Assembly: GCA_914767715.1 (NCBI GenBank)
Contig: OU612073.1
Span: 12,708,001 to 12,772,000, forward strand
DNA length: 64,000 nucleotides
Direction of reading: 5' to 3'
Origin: Membranipora membranacea
Taxonomy: Eukaryota > Bryozoa > Gymnolaemata > Cheilostomatida > Membraniporidae
Program-made: the position numbers and the translations under genes
Shown: positions 1-12,959 of the stretch, piece by piece
How the letters are laid out: each line of letters opens with the position of its first letter
Position numbering within the stretch: the first letter of the stretch is position 1
Notes under the pieces: model-generated
Told to the model about the DNA's origin: nothing
What the model saw: the letters and a program-made list of their open reading frames with translations, nothing else
Database searches by the model: none

Positions 1-771
1 AGCAGTGGGATTGGGAGCATCCTCTCAGACAATTCTCAGAGCTCAGACCAGAACTTCTCAACAAGATAGAACAGGGAAGCCTGACTATAGATAGAATCAG
101 AGAGATGGAGGGTAGTGAGATAGGTATGTACTATAGCTGTGCTGACACTACTTTGATTTTTTTCATTACACATATTTCATTGAGGTTTCCCTATAAGTCT
201 GTTTTAAGTTAAATAAATTACCAACTTTGTGACCTCATACACAAGCAGAATATATGAATGCCCAAAAAAAAGAGTTAGAGATATAGATTAAGTGTTTCTA
301 TATGTGATTGATAGACAAGTAATAAACATTGCTGACTGATATGAATTTATTTAAAAATCTTGATGAACGTGGTATGTATTGGAGTCTTAATACTAATTTT
401 AAATAATGTTACATACATAAGAGTGTAAAAGCGCCTATCAGTGATATGACTAGCTAATAGTGAATGCACTTCATTGATATTTGCTATATGGAATTATCTC
501 CTTATTAATAATGAGCAGACAACTCAAAAGGATTTCTGCAGAGTCCAATGTATTATTCAAGAATAATATATGGTTGTGCAAGATGTCTACAAAAATTGAC
601 TTTGTCTTCCTCTAACCACTACATGTTGTAAATATACATGGCAAAGCATATCTGTTGATATTACAGGAATCATGGTTAGACACACTAAGATGGGTAACAC
701 TGTAAAGAGACTGGCACATTGTGTACCAAAACTGGAGATAGATCCATCTGTACAGCCCATCACTAGATCTA
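1..771 (+). pseudogene. Duplicated ASCC3 fragment (two exons)
   Basis: Two exons match exons 20 and 21 of the ASCC3 gene further along (35138-35260 and 35780-35884). Copy exon a is 1-123, beginning inside the exon and ending at donor GTATGT. Copy exon b is 667-771, with acceptor ATTACAG and donor GTATGT. The exons are nearly identical to the downstream ones, mostly with silent changes, and encode part of the first Sec63 domain. Introns are recognisably homologous but clearly diverged, and homology continues to about 1065. The next ASCC3 exon ([14 protein letters not shown]) is absent and a Cdc42-like exon follows. The copy exons are open, so a second gene extending left of the window cannot be excluded, but as seen the copy is truncated at its 3' side. 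The homology is certain; its status as a pseudogene is inferred. Confidence 0.8.
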
Positions 772-1330
772 GTATGTAAAGGTTTAAACCACAGACAAGA
801 CACAGCTTTTTCCTTGGTTTAAGTGCTCGGTTTTCCTAGTGGCATTCCATTGTTATCCAGATAGTGGGGATGTGGTAGATAGTGGAATGCCAGCAGTGTC
901 TGAGCACTTTAACTAGATATGTTATGACAATCTTATTTCAGAAAGTAATGCACATTTATCCATGTAAGTTCAAAATGTGTCAATGTGCAATGAGGTTTAT
1001 GTCAGATTCATACACTCATTCCCAAAATGAAGTGTGATAAAAAGGTATAGCAACATATGTAAAAGAAATCAGCCCTATATTTTACAGGTCAGTTAGATAT
1101 ACTAATATATCTCTGTTATAATTGCCTTTTGCTGATGTTTGTATCACTCCTCATATGAAAAGTTAAAAGACATTAAAACAATAACTATGCAATGAATCCA
1201 AAAGCCTCAATGGTGAGGTAGAAAGGCAATTGATTATTCATTAAATAACAATTTTTGGCAGTTGGTTGAGGGTTAATATAAGACCAATTAACCATCATGT
1301 GTATAGTGCCATAATTAAACACTTTTGTAG

Positions 1331-1975
<645 letters not shown>

Positions 1976-4900
1976 ATCACAAACACACTGACATCAATCA
2001 ATGTTGTATCATCTAACTCGATGATGATAAACTATCAAACCAGGCTATAACGATATTAGGGTAGCGACTGAGTTCCGACAGTTTTATAGAGTGCTTTATA
2101 TGTGTAGAGTGCAAGCTTAGGCCAGATAATCTGATTTTTGAAGGTTGCCAAGTTGGCCCATCTCCAAAAAGAGATGCCCTAGAATATTAATTTAATTGTC
2201 ACGACAGTGCTGATTGGCCTTCAGTTTCAGATCTTTTTGAACGTTTAGGCAGTTAGATTTTGCCAGTTCATTTTTCTTTCATGTTAAGCCTTTTTCAAAG
2301 TTTTCTGTTCTCTTTTTATGATATTATTTTTGATCTGTTCCTGCCAAAACAGCATAAAAACGTACACTCAGGCAAGCTTTGAAATCGGAAATGCCCCCTT
2401 ATTAGATATATGCAGTAAGTTAGGGGATAACCACTATATTATAACCTACAACTAGTGTCCCTTTCAGTTTTATTAATTTTTCTTCACTATTGTCTTAATG
2501 ATGACTTTTCTGAGTGGATCGATATTATAATGAGGGGTATGTAGGATTACTTCATTGTTGTATAGGTTTCCTATTACATAAAATGATTCATGGGTCCGAA
2601 CCATTGGTCAATATCTTGACATGGGACCTAGTTGATCAACTGAATTATATGGTATTACTATAAAATAATAACTAGTGTGAAATACCATTATATCATTGAG
2701 TAATAAGCTGTTCATCTGCTAGAAATAAGATATAGGAGACACGATCTCATGTTGTTTCCTCTAATGAAACAATGATCCTTGAATTGCCTTGCTGCAGTGA
2801 TAACTAGGCATATTGGGACAAAAGCTTAATGGCCAAAGTAGATTCAATTTTGGGTTTTGTAATTCAATATAACCGCACTGTCTGTTACCCGACAGGGTGG
2901 GATTATCCCTCCCTGCTCCTCACTTGGCTGGGACCCAAACTCCCTGATTACAGTGGGTACAAGCTCTGTGGTTCAATAGGGCTGGCTATTAACAGATTAC
3001 ACTCTCCTCAAATAGCTTAATTTAATTAATTTGTTTAAGTCTAGTTTCAACACTGAAATTGAACTTAGTGTTTTGTTAATCCCAGAGGTGGTCAAATCTG
3101 TAATATACGCAACCTCACAGATAACTTTGAAATGAAAAAAAACAATCGTGATACCGTATGAAAATAAATATTATGTTTTTTTATGTTTGTGCTCGATTTT
3201 GATGTACATCAGCGGAACGCATGTTCGGGTGCTGCTTTCCCTTAACAATAAAGCCTTCAGCAGTATTATTTTGTTTGAGCAGAAGGCATTGACACTCATT
3301 TGTTAATTTCCCTATATTACTGGGATAAATAAGAAAGCCAACTATTTGTATGGCCACGGTACAGCCTAGCAATGGGTTTTTAACAATTCAGGATTGAGTT
3401 GAGGATAAAAGTCTCATATTAACAGCAATGTAGTTTTGTGATGAGTAATAAAAAAATTTTAAATTCTATAAAATATTTTAATTTAATTGTTTCAAATTTT
3501 TTTTAAATTCTATAAAGTATTTCAATTTAATTGTTTCTTCAAAGTGTTGCTTATATTTAATTATATAAATTATGAATCCCACCTTGAGAAAATTCAATAA
3601 GAAGAGATCAAGAGTTTGTACAAGTAGAAGCATGATGGAAAGATATTGAGGAAAAGCTATAATAAATTATTGATCAGATAAATTTATTAATTATTATGTA
3701 AATAATGATTGGTGGTGGCAATAATAACCTAGGTATGGAAGCTATTGAAGCATATAAGCATATAACTAATTAAATGAATTAAATAAATATGATGAAAAGT
3801 AACCTAGTAACACTAAAATAATGACTATTTAAAGTACTGACATTGTGTACCAATGTATTAGATAGGTCAACAGATGTTGTTAGAATGTCTCCTTTAGGTT
3901 CAGGTCAGCTAGCGTAAACTGGAAGGATAAGTAACAACCAAGTTTGAGCAGCTGCCCTGGGCCTGAAGAATCTTTGGACTCACCAAAGCAAGAACCCTGG
4001 CCCCCATCTCTGAAATGGTATAATTTAGGGTTTGTTATTCAGCGCAACTAGCCTACATACACACACATACACAAACACATGCGACCACACACACACACTT
4101 ATAAATAAATAACCTAGTAGTTAATAATAGTTGATAAGTAAGAACGAATGAAATGAAGTAGATAAAGGCAGAGGAGGGAGTGAGAGAATGGATATGTAAA
4201 TAAAAAAAAAGCAAGAAGTTTTTTTATTCCTTTCTCAGAGAATTTTTTTTAAATGGCTACCCTTTCCTAATGCTAACCGTCATAGCTAATGTTTCCGGTT
4301 GAATACACTATAGATTGTTGGTTTGTAAAAAATTGTGTAGCTTTCACAGGCGCAGAGTCGGTGTAGTGTTATTTCAACAGCCAGAGCTGTTACTTTTATC
4401 TCATGGAGTAGATGAAGGCAAAGGAGTGGAAATAAAAAAAAAAAAAAATTAAAGACACCCAAAAATAGTTTAATTCTCTTCCTATATTGAAATTTTTTTT
4501 ATTAATTCAACTGGCTAGTGCTAATTGTTGACTGTCGGTTTGTGAAAACTGATGTCGCTATCAGTGTTGCGAAAGTCGATAAGTGAAATGCCGGCGATGT
4601 GATGTTGGTGGATTACGATACATGCCGGTTGTCTTATTACGATGCATCGATAAAATGTTGTTTGTAAGTTGAACCAGCGATGGTTATGAATTGCATGGTT
4701 TTATGTCCGTTGAAATGATGAAATTGTAGGCCTGTAGGTTTTTTAATAATAGATGAAACAGTAAAAATGCTAGTAGATTCAATACCCTGCCATGAAGATA
4801 TCTGGTGGTTATTTTTCTTAATAGAATTTGGTAGTTGACAGTTGAAAGGTTTGCGTTTGTAAACATTATCAGATTTCAAGCAATATCAAGTCAGCTTATC

Positions 4901-5080
4901 AAAAACTTGTGGTAATATTTATTCATGGCACAGGAGTCAACAAGGACTCAATGAGAACATGCACATGATACACAACATAAACAACAACATGCCAAGAAAC
5001 ACACAACATTGAATGCAACAATAGCAGCAAGGACATAATGAAACTAAATGATTAAGGGTTCTAAGTAATGGCATTGTTAC
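1976..5080. other. Intergenic, no gene recognised
   Basis: AT-rich sequence with homopolymer runs. A CA-rich microsatellite lies at about 4058-4098. Open frames here are short, contain no recognisable domain and have no convincing splice-site pairs. I see no RNA gene. Confidence 0.6.
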
Positions 5081-5082
5081 AC

Positions 5083-5560
5083 TCAATACAAGCATTGCAT
5101 CGTTACTTTCAAGATTTATCATTTACTCAAGATGATTGCTCACTAGGTTGGGTTGCTCAAAAGGTTGCTCTACACCATTTGCAAAGTTCAAGTTTAAAAA
5201 AAAACGCAATACAAGCATTGCATTTTTACTTCCATGATTTTCATTAACTCAACTCAAGATGATTGATCAAAAGCTTGCCTATACCGTTGCCTAGACGGTT
5301 CGACTTTTGTACATGGTTCAAGGGTAGCCTTCATTTTCAGCTGTGCACGCTGTTCACAATGTTCAAGTTTACAAACACAGTCAATACAAGCATTGCATTT
5401 TTACTTTCACAATTTTCATTTACTCAAGATGATTGCTCATAAGGTTGCCTACACCGTTGCCTACACGGTTCAACCATTGTACATGGTTCAAGAGTAGTCT
5501 ACTTTTTCAGCTATGCACGCTGTTCACAAAGTTCAAGATAACATACACAAATCAATCAAT
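5083..5560. repeat. Tandem repeat, about 165 bp unit, three copies
   Basis: Units start at about 5083, 5207 and 5381, each beginning CAATACAAGCATTGCAT. They continue with a conserved TTACTTTCA, CATTTACTCAAGATGATTG and GTTCAAG string. The first unit is shorter and the most diverged. A fourth start at about 5548 breaks off. Confidence 0.8.
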
Positions 5561-5581
5561 ATAAGGTATGATTACCAATAA

Positions 5582-5782
5582 CCTGATGATGCCGTTCACT
5601 TCAGCCGGCCCTGTAGTGTACTAGAAGATGATGGTGAGCCCTGCGATCCAAGCGTTGCGATGCTGCTACCCAGAGTGTGTCCCGATCCAGACGAGCCGTC
5701 AGCTCCTGACTGCGCTGAGAGAAGTAGTCAAGATGCCACCCAAACTGAGTGCTCGAAGGATCTGAGTTTCCACTGGCGATAG
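5582..5782 (+). CDS. Unrecognised open stretch, possible terminal exon
   Basis: A 66-codon open frame ends in TAG at 5780-5782. It stands out because its base composition is more GC-rich than its surroundings and it is rich in Cys, Pro, Asp and Ser (for example CPDPDEPSAPDCAERSSQD). TAA precedes it at 5579-5581. A possible acceptor TTCAG at 5600-5604 would start the exon at 5605. I recognise no domain. It could be the last exon of an unseen plus-strand gene or chance. Confidence 0.25.
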   Translation, partial: PDDAVHFSRPCSVLEDDGEPCDPSVAMLLPRVCPDPDEPSAPDCAERSSQDATQTECSKDLSFHWR

Positions 5783-5984
5783 CTAAACATGCGTGGGGTG
5801 TCCCTCAGGCACTTCTTAAATATCGCTGTACCATTCCTAACTATACATTTCCAGTGACGTATACCAAAATATACTAAACATATACAAGCATGACATAACA
5901 CCTTAAGTTAGTTCTACTATTTTCTACAGTCTGGCTTCTACTAGCTGTACAATTAATACACTAACAAATCTAACCAGTCCTACT

Positions 5985-6165
5985 TCACATGTCTAAATTG
6001 AACTTAGCGGTGTTCCTACTTCATGTGTCTCAATCTAACATAGTGGTGTTCCTACTTCATCTGGCTAAATCTTACTTAGCAGTGTTCCTACTTCATGTGT
6101 CTCAATCCAACTTAGCAGTGGTGTGAGTTCTACTTCGTGAGCCTTAACCCTTATCTCACATAATC
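5985..6165. repeat. Minisatellite, about 43 bp unit, four copies
   Basis: Repeated unit approximating TTCCTACTTCATGTGTCT followed by AATCTAACTTAGCAGTG. The same unit reappears in diverged form at 6838-6985. Confidence 0.8.
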
Positions 6166-6420
6166 GAAAAAAGTTAAAACCCTAGCTGTATTCTTCATTT
6201 ATTTTATTGTGCTAATAATAATAATGACCTATCTTATGGCAATGCAGTAATAAATAATATGCAAGGAGTAAAACCCATATATGAGAGCCTTTGATGATGC
6301 AATTTTTGATTGTTTGTTTTTTGACAGATTGTTTATTGAGAGAGGGGTTATAATGGAGGGTCATTTGCATTTTGTTGTGGTTAATAACTTTGCAGATGGT
6401 AGATTGTTACTGGGACAATT

Positions 6421-6605
6421 TTGGACGGTCAATTTTTACGAGTCGAATTTCACGGGTCGGCTTCCACTGGTCAATTTCATGAGACTGTTTTAATGTGTCG
6501 GTTTTGACGGGTCCTTTTTACGGATCAGTTTTTACGTGTCGGTTTAGGCGTGCCGGTTTTGACGGGTCGATTTTCACGAGTTGATTTTCACAGGTCAGGT
6601 TTTAT
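6421..6605. repeat. Short tandem repeat, about 18 bp unit
   Basis: About ten degenerate copies of a unit close to GGTTTTGACGGGTC. It gives a spurious open frame just upstream. Confidence 0.7.
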
Positions 6606-6837
6606 TGGCCAGCTTTTAAAGGAGTATTGCTTTGTGGTGGGATGCTTATAGGGTAGAATACCTCTTTGATTTATTGGTTGTCGTTTGCTGATATATTTTG
6701 GAATCATTGTAGTTTCAGGTATTTGTAATACATGTATCAATGTCGGCAGTCATTCATTTCAAGATAATTTTACAGGTTTTTTTCAACATTACTTCTATTT
6801 GCGAGCTGTATTATCACTACGCTAGCTAATCTTACCA

Positions 6838-6985
6838 ATGAGTCCTACTTCTTATGCCTAAATCTTACTTAACGTTGGTCCTACTTCATGTATCTAATCA
6901 AACTTAGCAGTGGTTCTACTTCATGAGCCTAACCCCTAATATAACTTAGCAATGGTAACAGTCCTACTTCATGTGCCTGAACCCT
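6838..6985. repeat. Second block of the 43 bp minisatellite
   Basis: Diverged copies of the unit seen at 5985-6165 (GTCCTACTTCATG, CTAA, ACTTAGCA). The two blocks flank the 18-bp repeat, which suggests local block duplication. Confidence 0.7.
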
Positions 6986-6999
6986 AATTTATCTAATCT

Positions 7000-8480
7000 T
7001 CATAAGTAAAATCTAATTGCAATGTGAATACAGAATATGCATGGGGTGAAAACCTAAATGGATATCACAAGATCATAAAAGCTTATTGTGGGTTGTGTTT
7101 TCGGAAGATGGTGCACTGAGAGAGAGGGTTCATAATTGCTTGTTGTTCTGGTGATATTTCGCAGGCGTTTCTCAGGTGTCAAAGTGTTGTTTTACGGTGG
7201 GATGCTTTCCTTTTTTTTTTAAGTGTCAGGGATCATGGAATAATTGCTGATATTTCTGAATCATTACACTTTCAGCTATTTGTAATGATTGAGTCAGTAG
7301 CTGCATAAGCAGACATTCTCAGTGCCAGTCAGTCATGTCTGTCATGATAATTTTTCAGGGATATTCAAATTAAATGTTTGGCTGGTTAATGTTTGGAGCA
7401 AGAAATACAAAAGCTTTCAATAAAAAATTATATGAAAACGTGTGACGAACCGAATTTGGTTATAGACCCAAAGTTTGAAAAAGCTAAAGCCGCAAAAAAA
7501 CTGAAATATGGTCTGGTCAATTACAGAACAAGTCTGTTTCCTCTGGATCGCAGGTTAATAGGGGCGGAGACATGTGGATATAAAGGCGCCTCAATACCCC
7601 CATGCCCCACACCTCACCACCTCCAAACCAGAGTTGACAAACTGGTACTAAGCCTCCAGCACACATGATTAATCAGTCAGCTGTGTGAATGTTAGTGTGA
7701 GTGTGAGAGAGTTAGTGAGTTATATTAAGTGTTAGTGAGTTCACAACAGCAGCTGAAAAGTCATGTGGCTGAAAACTTAACCTAAATTAATTTTGACTAG
7801 AAATCCAGGTTGAGGAATTCGCATAATAACTGATCTTAGGGGAAGAATTGAATATTGAGTTATGTTTGCAGTGCATAGAAGCAGCATTTAAACTTTCAAG
7901 TTTTTTCAAGAGCGAGAGCTTGGATTATAAACAAGTGTTGACCTAAAAGTTATAATCAGTGAATTGAGGGGAAAATTTAATTTGAATTGTTTCAACAGCG
8001 GCATTTAAGATTTCAAGTGTAATCAAATGAGTGGGAGCTTAAATTGAAAGAATTAACATTGAGCTTGATTTCATAAAGCTGATCTTAGGGAAAAAAAATT
8101 GAATTGTTTCTCAGTGCCTAAAAACAACATTCTAATTCTCAAGTGTGATAAAATGAGTAAGACCTAAAGTGAAAATTATATTGACTTTTAAATATTGAAT
8201 AATTTGCAAAAAACTGATTTGAGTCGTTGATAGTCGAGTCAGTCATAGAATGCAAGGAATGGAGTTACCGTTTTGCCCTCTTATCTTGTTTGTTTTACTT
8301 TTAAACCCTCTCTCCAGATATGTTTAAAAACTTTTACTAGGTGCATGATATCTTAATGTCCGGGCTTATTTGCTTTAGTTTAAATGGTAAGCTGTGCAAC
8401 TTTCCTTATATAATTCTGATGCCTGCTACTCCACACCAATAATAATAAAGGGTGATGCAAAATATGTTTTTAATCTGACC
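7000..8480. other. Intergenic, one unrecognised open frame
   Basis: Mostly AT-rich sequence. An open stretch on the plus strand at 7393-7668 (about 90 codons, no ATG at its start) encodes a Lys-rich segment ending in LVNYRTSLFPLDRR before a GTTAAT. I recognise nothing in it and do not call it a gene. Confidence 0.5.
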
Positions 8481-8490
8481 TGTTTTTAGT

Positions 8491-8630
8491 TTCGTTTCTT
8501 GTCGTGATTGTCGTTCGGTGTCGTTTATTAGCGCTTTTTGTCGTGATTGTTGTTCGCTGTCGTTTATTAGCGCTTTTTGTCGTTACTGTCGGTTGGTGTC
8601 GTTTATTATCGTATTTAGTCGTTTACTGTG
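8491..8630. repeat. Tandem repeat, about 42 bp unit, three copies
   Basis: Unit approximates TGTCGTTTATTAGCGCTTTT then TGTCGTGATTGTCGTTCGG. The last copy is degenerate. Confidence 0.8.
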
Positions 8631-8724
8631 GCTCTGTTGCTCTGTTGAGATCCAGTGAGTTCCGCTGCCGCTGCTGTCTGTCTGTTGCTGTTTGCTGCTG
8701 GTGAGTGGCTGCCCTCTCACCTCT

Positions 8725-8763
8725 GTGAAGTCCATCCTGTCCTCTTTCTCCAAGCTGTGCCTA
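8725..8763 (-). CDS. Possible small minus-strand exon
   Basis: On the minus strand an acceptor (CATGATTTTAG) is followed by 39 bases encoding HSLEKEDRMDFTE and then donor GTGAGA. The short acidic/basic LEK..RM string is reminiscent of a segment in the tails of genes A and B (DLEKRMAE, DIERRMAAE), but it is too short to prove kinship. It may belong with the other minus-strand exon fragments at 12.4-15.0 kb. Confidence 0.25.
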
Positions 8764-8799
8764 AAATCATGAATGGAAACAAAGGTTGTTATGAGATTT

Positions 8800-11230
8800 G
8801 CTTTATAAATTGATACAGACATACATACTACATAAAAGGAGATTTGTGAGGAGCAAACTTTCCATAAATAAAATAAGATGATCTTTGTGACCTTTTGTGA
8901 CAAACTTTATCAGGAGTATTGCCCACATTGAAATAAGAAAGACAACTCTACACAGCTTAGGTCAAAAGCCGTCTGTGTTGAACGAGCATCATTGTGAGGC
9001 ACAAACGTAGCTAAGGAGTTAGAATTGCTAGCTTGTGAGGCGATTTCACTCGGTTGTCAACTCAGCGACTGCAAAATTACAAGCCAAAAATGAGTAGGGC
9101 GGCAGTGACAGGCTTCACGAGCATTAGTACCTACATTCTTGACACTGATGGGATAAAAAATAATTCCTAATTCAAAGTGATTATCTTGTGATCTAAACGA
9201 TAACCTTCACTGTTACTGTTTTGAACTAAAATGTAGAGATTCATTTGGTTGAAGAAACTTCATAGCTAACGGTGACAAGTTAACAGCATGGGTCTGTGGA
9301 GTAAGCTTCTCCCATATTAATGTAACACAGCAAAAATTTAGAGAGACTCTAATTAAGAGAATTTAGGATACTGCATATATAGCTTCAGACCTAGATTAAT
9401 CAAATTCACCTACGATTTGAGCTGGCCCCTCTTTCATAGTCACAAGCTTACTAGTAGAGTGGGAAGGTGTTAAAAGAAACAACTTGTTTGGCTCAAAGTA
9501 GGCTACAATGATATGCCTGAATCAAATACTAAACTTATAAAAACCCTGGGCTAATCAGAACAAAATTTAAATTTGAGCAGCAAAGAAGCAGTTGCTCAAA
9601 ACTAGTGAATATGTCAAACTCACCATAGCCGTCTGTGGAGCTTCTCTCCGGCCCAATCTGTCCAAGCAGTATCTGGATCAGAAGAGCAACCCGGATAGTA
9701 CCGTTCTACATTTATATACCCGTGAGTTAAATTCAAAAAGCTAATAGTTTTCAGGATTACCAAACTAAAATACCGAAATATCGACTAAGACATTAATGTG
9801 AGATGGTTGTTTGGCTACCCTTAACAGCCACTGAGGCCAGCACTCGGGCATAATTTTAAAATTAGAGAAAGCTGTTCCCCTAGATCCATCAATCCGTAAT
9901 CATTATCCATTGTTGAAGTTTAGAATGGTTCAGCTGGTTCATAATTATCTCATAATTTTCCACTGCAATTTTAGCCAAGCTTTGGTAAATCCTGGGTAAC
10001 AAAGCTATAAGTACGAAAACAACAATATACTTATAGACCTATTACTGTTACACAACATGGTCACATGCTCACAGAATGCATTTAAACAGAATCTCACGGA
10101 TAATATTCCAAAGCAGACCCTAGCTAAATTCAATATCTAATTGTGTGGACATAAGGAGCAACAAAAAGTGCATAATAGTTAGAATGATAAATAATAATAG
10201 ATGAGTGATGATTGTCAGAGTATATAAGATTTACGTGACAGCACTATACATTTGAGCATGACTATCTGTTGACTTACTTGGGATTGTACCACCTATATCC
10301 GCAGTTCTCACAATAATCACAGATATTTTTTTAATCCTGATATAATTTGCTAAAAACCTTCATCATGTAGCTAGTTTTGATCCTATTTTTTGGATCGTTA
10401 GGGCCACGTTGAATTATCCTCTGTGAAAATTTCACCCGCTCTAAGAAATAATTTACACCCTCTGGTGCAATAATTGACTCCCTGTGTGAAAAAATTAACA
10501 CCCTTAAAATACCATCTTTTACTGTGGAAAGCCATTTTCCATTATCTAAACACAATATATTTTTTTTAAATTACTTTTTCTTTTTTGAAAATTTGTTTAT
10601 GATAAATTAAATGCGAGTGTATATAAGCACATATCCAGTGCCTCATAGCACTTCAGAAAAAAAGTTATTTTTGAAGATAAAAGAAATGGCTGGATACATA
10701 TGTGTAGTAAAACCAATTGAAGGTGTGCTTAAGATACTTAAAATATATCAAAGTGGCGCAGCATTGTGAGTTGCGCCTGGGTGAGTTGGGGGAGTTTATT
10801 TTAAATACCCGTGCAAAAAAACTTTATTCATCCAAATGGATGTAGGTTAAATCCCCTTATCAATCCTTGACCCTGTATAAACATCTTTCAATCTCGTGAT
10901 ATTTACTAGGAAGGCTTCCCACATAAAAACAATGCAGAAATTAAATGCAATATTATCAGGTAACAGAGTATTTTTTATGAGTTACATCCACATTACTTAA
11001 AAGGACATAACTCCCTCTATCAAAGTGTTGAGGCATTGAGGTAGTTGATTAATCCACCAACCTCAATCAAATGTCTGCACACTCCAGAGCAACACATCAA
11101 AGGCTCATATTGTTCTTGGAGGGAAGTAGTTGTGTATGTACTCATGCAGACTTGATTGACAGTACCAGTATTGGCTTATATTACATTCATTTCAATCAGG
11201 GCACGGATCTCAGAATATCTATAATGTTCT
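8800..11230. other. Intergenic or intronic, little recognisable
   Basis: No firm gene. One possible minus-strand exon at about 9617-9705 (acceptor AATGTAG, donor GTGAGT) contains a hydrophobic string TIRVALLIQILLGQIGPE in one frame. No start codon or partner exon was identified. Confidence 0.4.
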
Positions 11231-11312
11231 ACCACGGGTGGGGTTCGAACCCACGCGGACATACGTCCATTGGATCTTAAGTCCAACGCCTTAACCTCTC
11301 GGCCACCATGGT
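11231..11312 (-). tRNA. tRNA-Leu, anticodon UAA
   Basis: Read on the minus strand, an 82-base sequence folds as a type II tRNA. The 7-bp acceptor stem pairs ACCATGG with CCGTGGT, including one G-T pair. The anticodon stem TTGGA/TCCAA encloses loop CTTAAGA, giving anticodon TAA. A long variable arm (GGACGTATGTCC) follows, then the T stem GTGGG/CCCAC with loop TTCGAAC. The long variable arm and the anticodon together identify leucine. There is no intron and no encoded CCA, as expected for a nuclear tRNA. The open frames over it on both strands are shadows. Confidence 0.95.
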
Positions 11313-12355
11313 TGATTGGTACTATCATTACCTCCTTGATAGGAGTACACTCGAATTCCTCACTCTTATCACTAACGATTTGCAATAATTGTATTACCAG
11401 CAGTTGTTATCTCGTCGAAAAAGTCAAACTGCTGTATATCAGCGTTCATAAATTATAGAGTAATCTCTGAGTCTCATTTGTATGTATTTCAATCAAATTG
11501 CAGAAAAATTTTCAAGATTAGTCAAATAACATAAAGAAAATAATTCTTTCAAGATGTCTTTTGAGAAAATTTGCGTCCCCCCCTCGTTTGTAATCAGTAC
11601 AATGGTCCAACCATCTGTAAACTTATGGGAATTATGTGGTATTTTTTGGTGAAGACTCACCAGCTAACATTATTAATACTTGGAGAGTATCTATATGTTC
11701 GCGATCCATATACTCAATAGAAGGCAGAAGATTGTGAAAGATTCAACACTAGTATTTTTTTCATTTCATATTTTCAAAATTCAATGTTATAAGTTCACAG
11801 TTTGACATTATGATGCCTTCTTATATATACTTGTATCACATTTTATTATGGAAGCGAATCTATAATGAAATAACACAATGTTTCACGGAGTAAATTCTAG
11901 AAAAATAATGAGCAGTTTTGTTGAGAATAAATGAAATAACTACGGCGGCTGTGCAGGAAGAGTTGAGCAGTGTGAATGTTTTGCATCTTTCATCGCCCCT
12001 ATCTGTAGATATAAATTGTGAAAATAATGACATGCATTTACACTGAAGTTGCTAGACCAAAAAAACTAGATCTTACATTGAGTGAAGACAATTCTTATAC
12101 ATGAATCTATTGAGGTATTCTGGTTACAAAAGATTTCTGGCAAAAAGAATCTGATGTTTGGACACCAGTGATGACAATTTTCTACAACTTTAAAATATAT
12201 GGATTCAGAATACAAGACAAAAAGACAGTAAGAACAAATTTTGCCTAGTCTAAGAGGTGGTACTTCATATCGGGTTTGGCTAGTGCTACCCAGTTGTCAG
12301 ACCCCTCAAACTACATTATTTGCAGTCTGAGAACTTAGACTAGCTGTTACACTGA

Positions 12356-12700
12356 TCATGTACTGATGAGTTCTTTAGAACAAAGTACATTCATCGACGG
12401 TGGTGTTTTCTTTTTTTGCTCACTTTTTTGACTACTAGTATGGGTGGTACTGCATGTCAATGGCGCTGCGTTATCAGCAAACACTTCTGGATATTCCTCG
12501 ATCGACTGTAGGGGAGGAGCATGAATCAGTGATTCACAGTCAAAAGGTAGTGGTGTCGCTCCAGTGTTCTCTGGGACCTCGATAAACATTTCATTCTTCT
12601 TCTCTTCCCTTTGAAAAGAAATGAAGAAGGTGCTGAACAGCAGGACAATTTTGGATGTAAACGTCGCGTAACCAAGGGAGACAATAAAATGTAACAAAAA
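12356..12700 (-). CDS. Minus-strand exon, probable cytoplasmic tail of a membrane protein
   Basis: An open stretch of about 113 codons ends in a stop at 12356-12358. It encodes a moderately hydrophobic segment (KIVLLFSTFFISF), a basic stop-transfer-like REEKK, then an acidic tail (FIEVPENTGATPLPFDCES onward). A possible donor (GTGAGC) lies before the stop. A possible internal acceptor, CTGCTGTTCAG, lies just before CACCTTCTTC. Most of it is duplicated in inverse orientation at 12736-12959, where a 1-base deletion breaks the frame. No domain recognised. It could be the last exon of the fragmentary fibronectin-III-like gene at 13.1-15.0 kb. Confidence 0.4.
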   Translation of the reverse strand, partial: FLLHFIVSLGYATFTSKIVLLFSTFFISFQREEKKNEMFIEVPENTGATPLPFDCESLIHAPPLQSIEEYPEVFADNAAPLTCSTTHTSSQKSEQKKKTPPSMNVLCSKELIST

Positions 12701-12959
12701 GATGGTTAATTATTCGTCTTAGATGATCCCAACTTGTTTTTGTTCCATTTTATTGTCTCCCTTGGTTACGCGACGTTTACATCCAAAATTGTCCTGCTGT
12801 TCAGCACCTTTTTCATTTCTTTTCAAAGGGAAGAGAAGAAGAATGAAATGTTTATCGAGGTCCCAGAGAACACTGGAGCGACACCAATACCTTTTGACTG
12901 TGAATCACTGATTCATGCTCCTCCCTACAGTCGATCGAGGAATATCCAGAAGTGTTTGC
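12477..12959. repeat. Inverted duplication, 224-bp arms with 35-bp loop
   Basis: Left arm 12477-12700 and right arm 12736-12959 are reverse complements with only a few differences, including a 1-base deletion in the right arm within the CCTCCCCTACAG stretch. The duplicated segment includes the coding exon on the minus strand. No transposon ends are evident at the outer borders. Confidence 0.9.

Noticed and set aside
5083-6985. CRISPR-like repeat array
   Set aside because: Units are contiguous and degenerate with no unique spacers, and the window is eukaryotic.
10331-10555. 74-codon minus-strand frame
   Set aside because: Internal GGGTGTAAATT-type repetition explains the openness; no domain, no splice sites.
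11071-11458. Open frames on both strands around the tRNA
   Set aside because: They overlap a well-folded tRNA-Leu and show no domain or splice sites.
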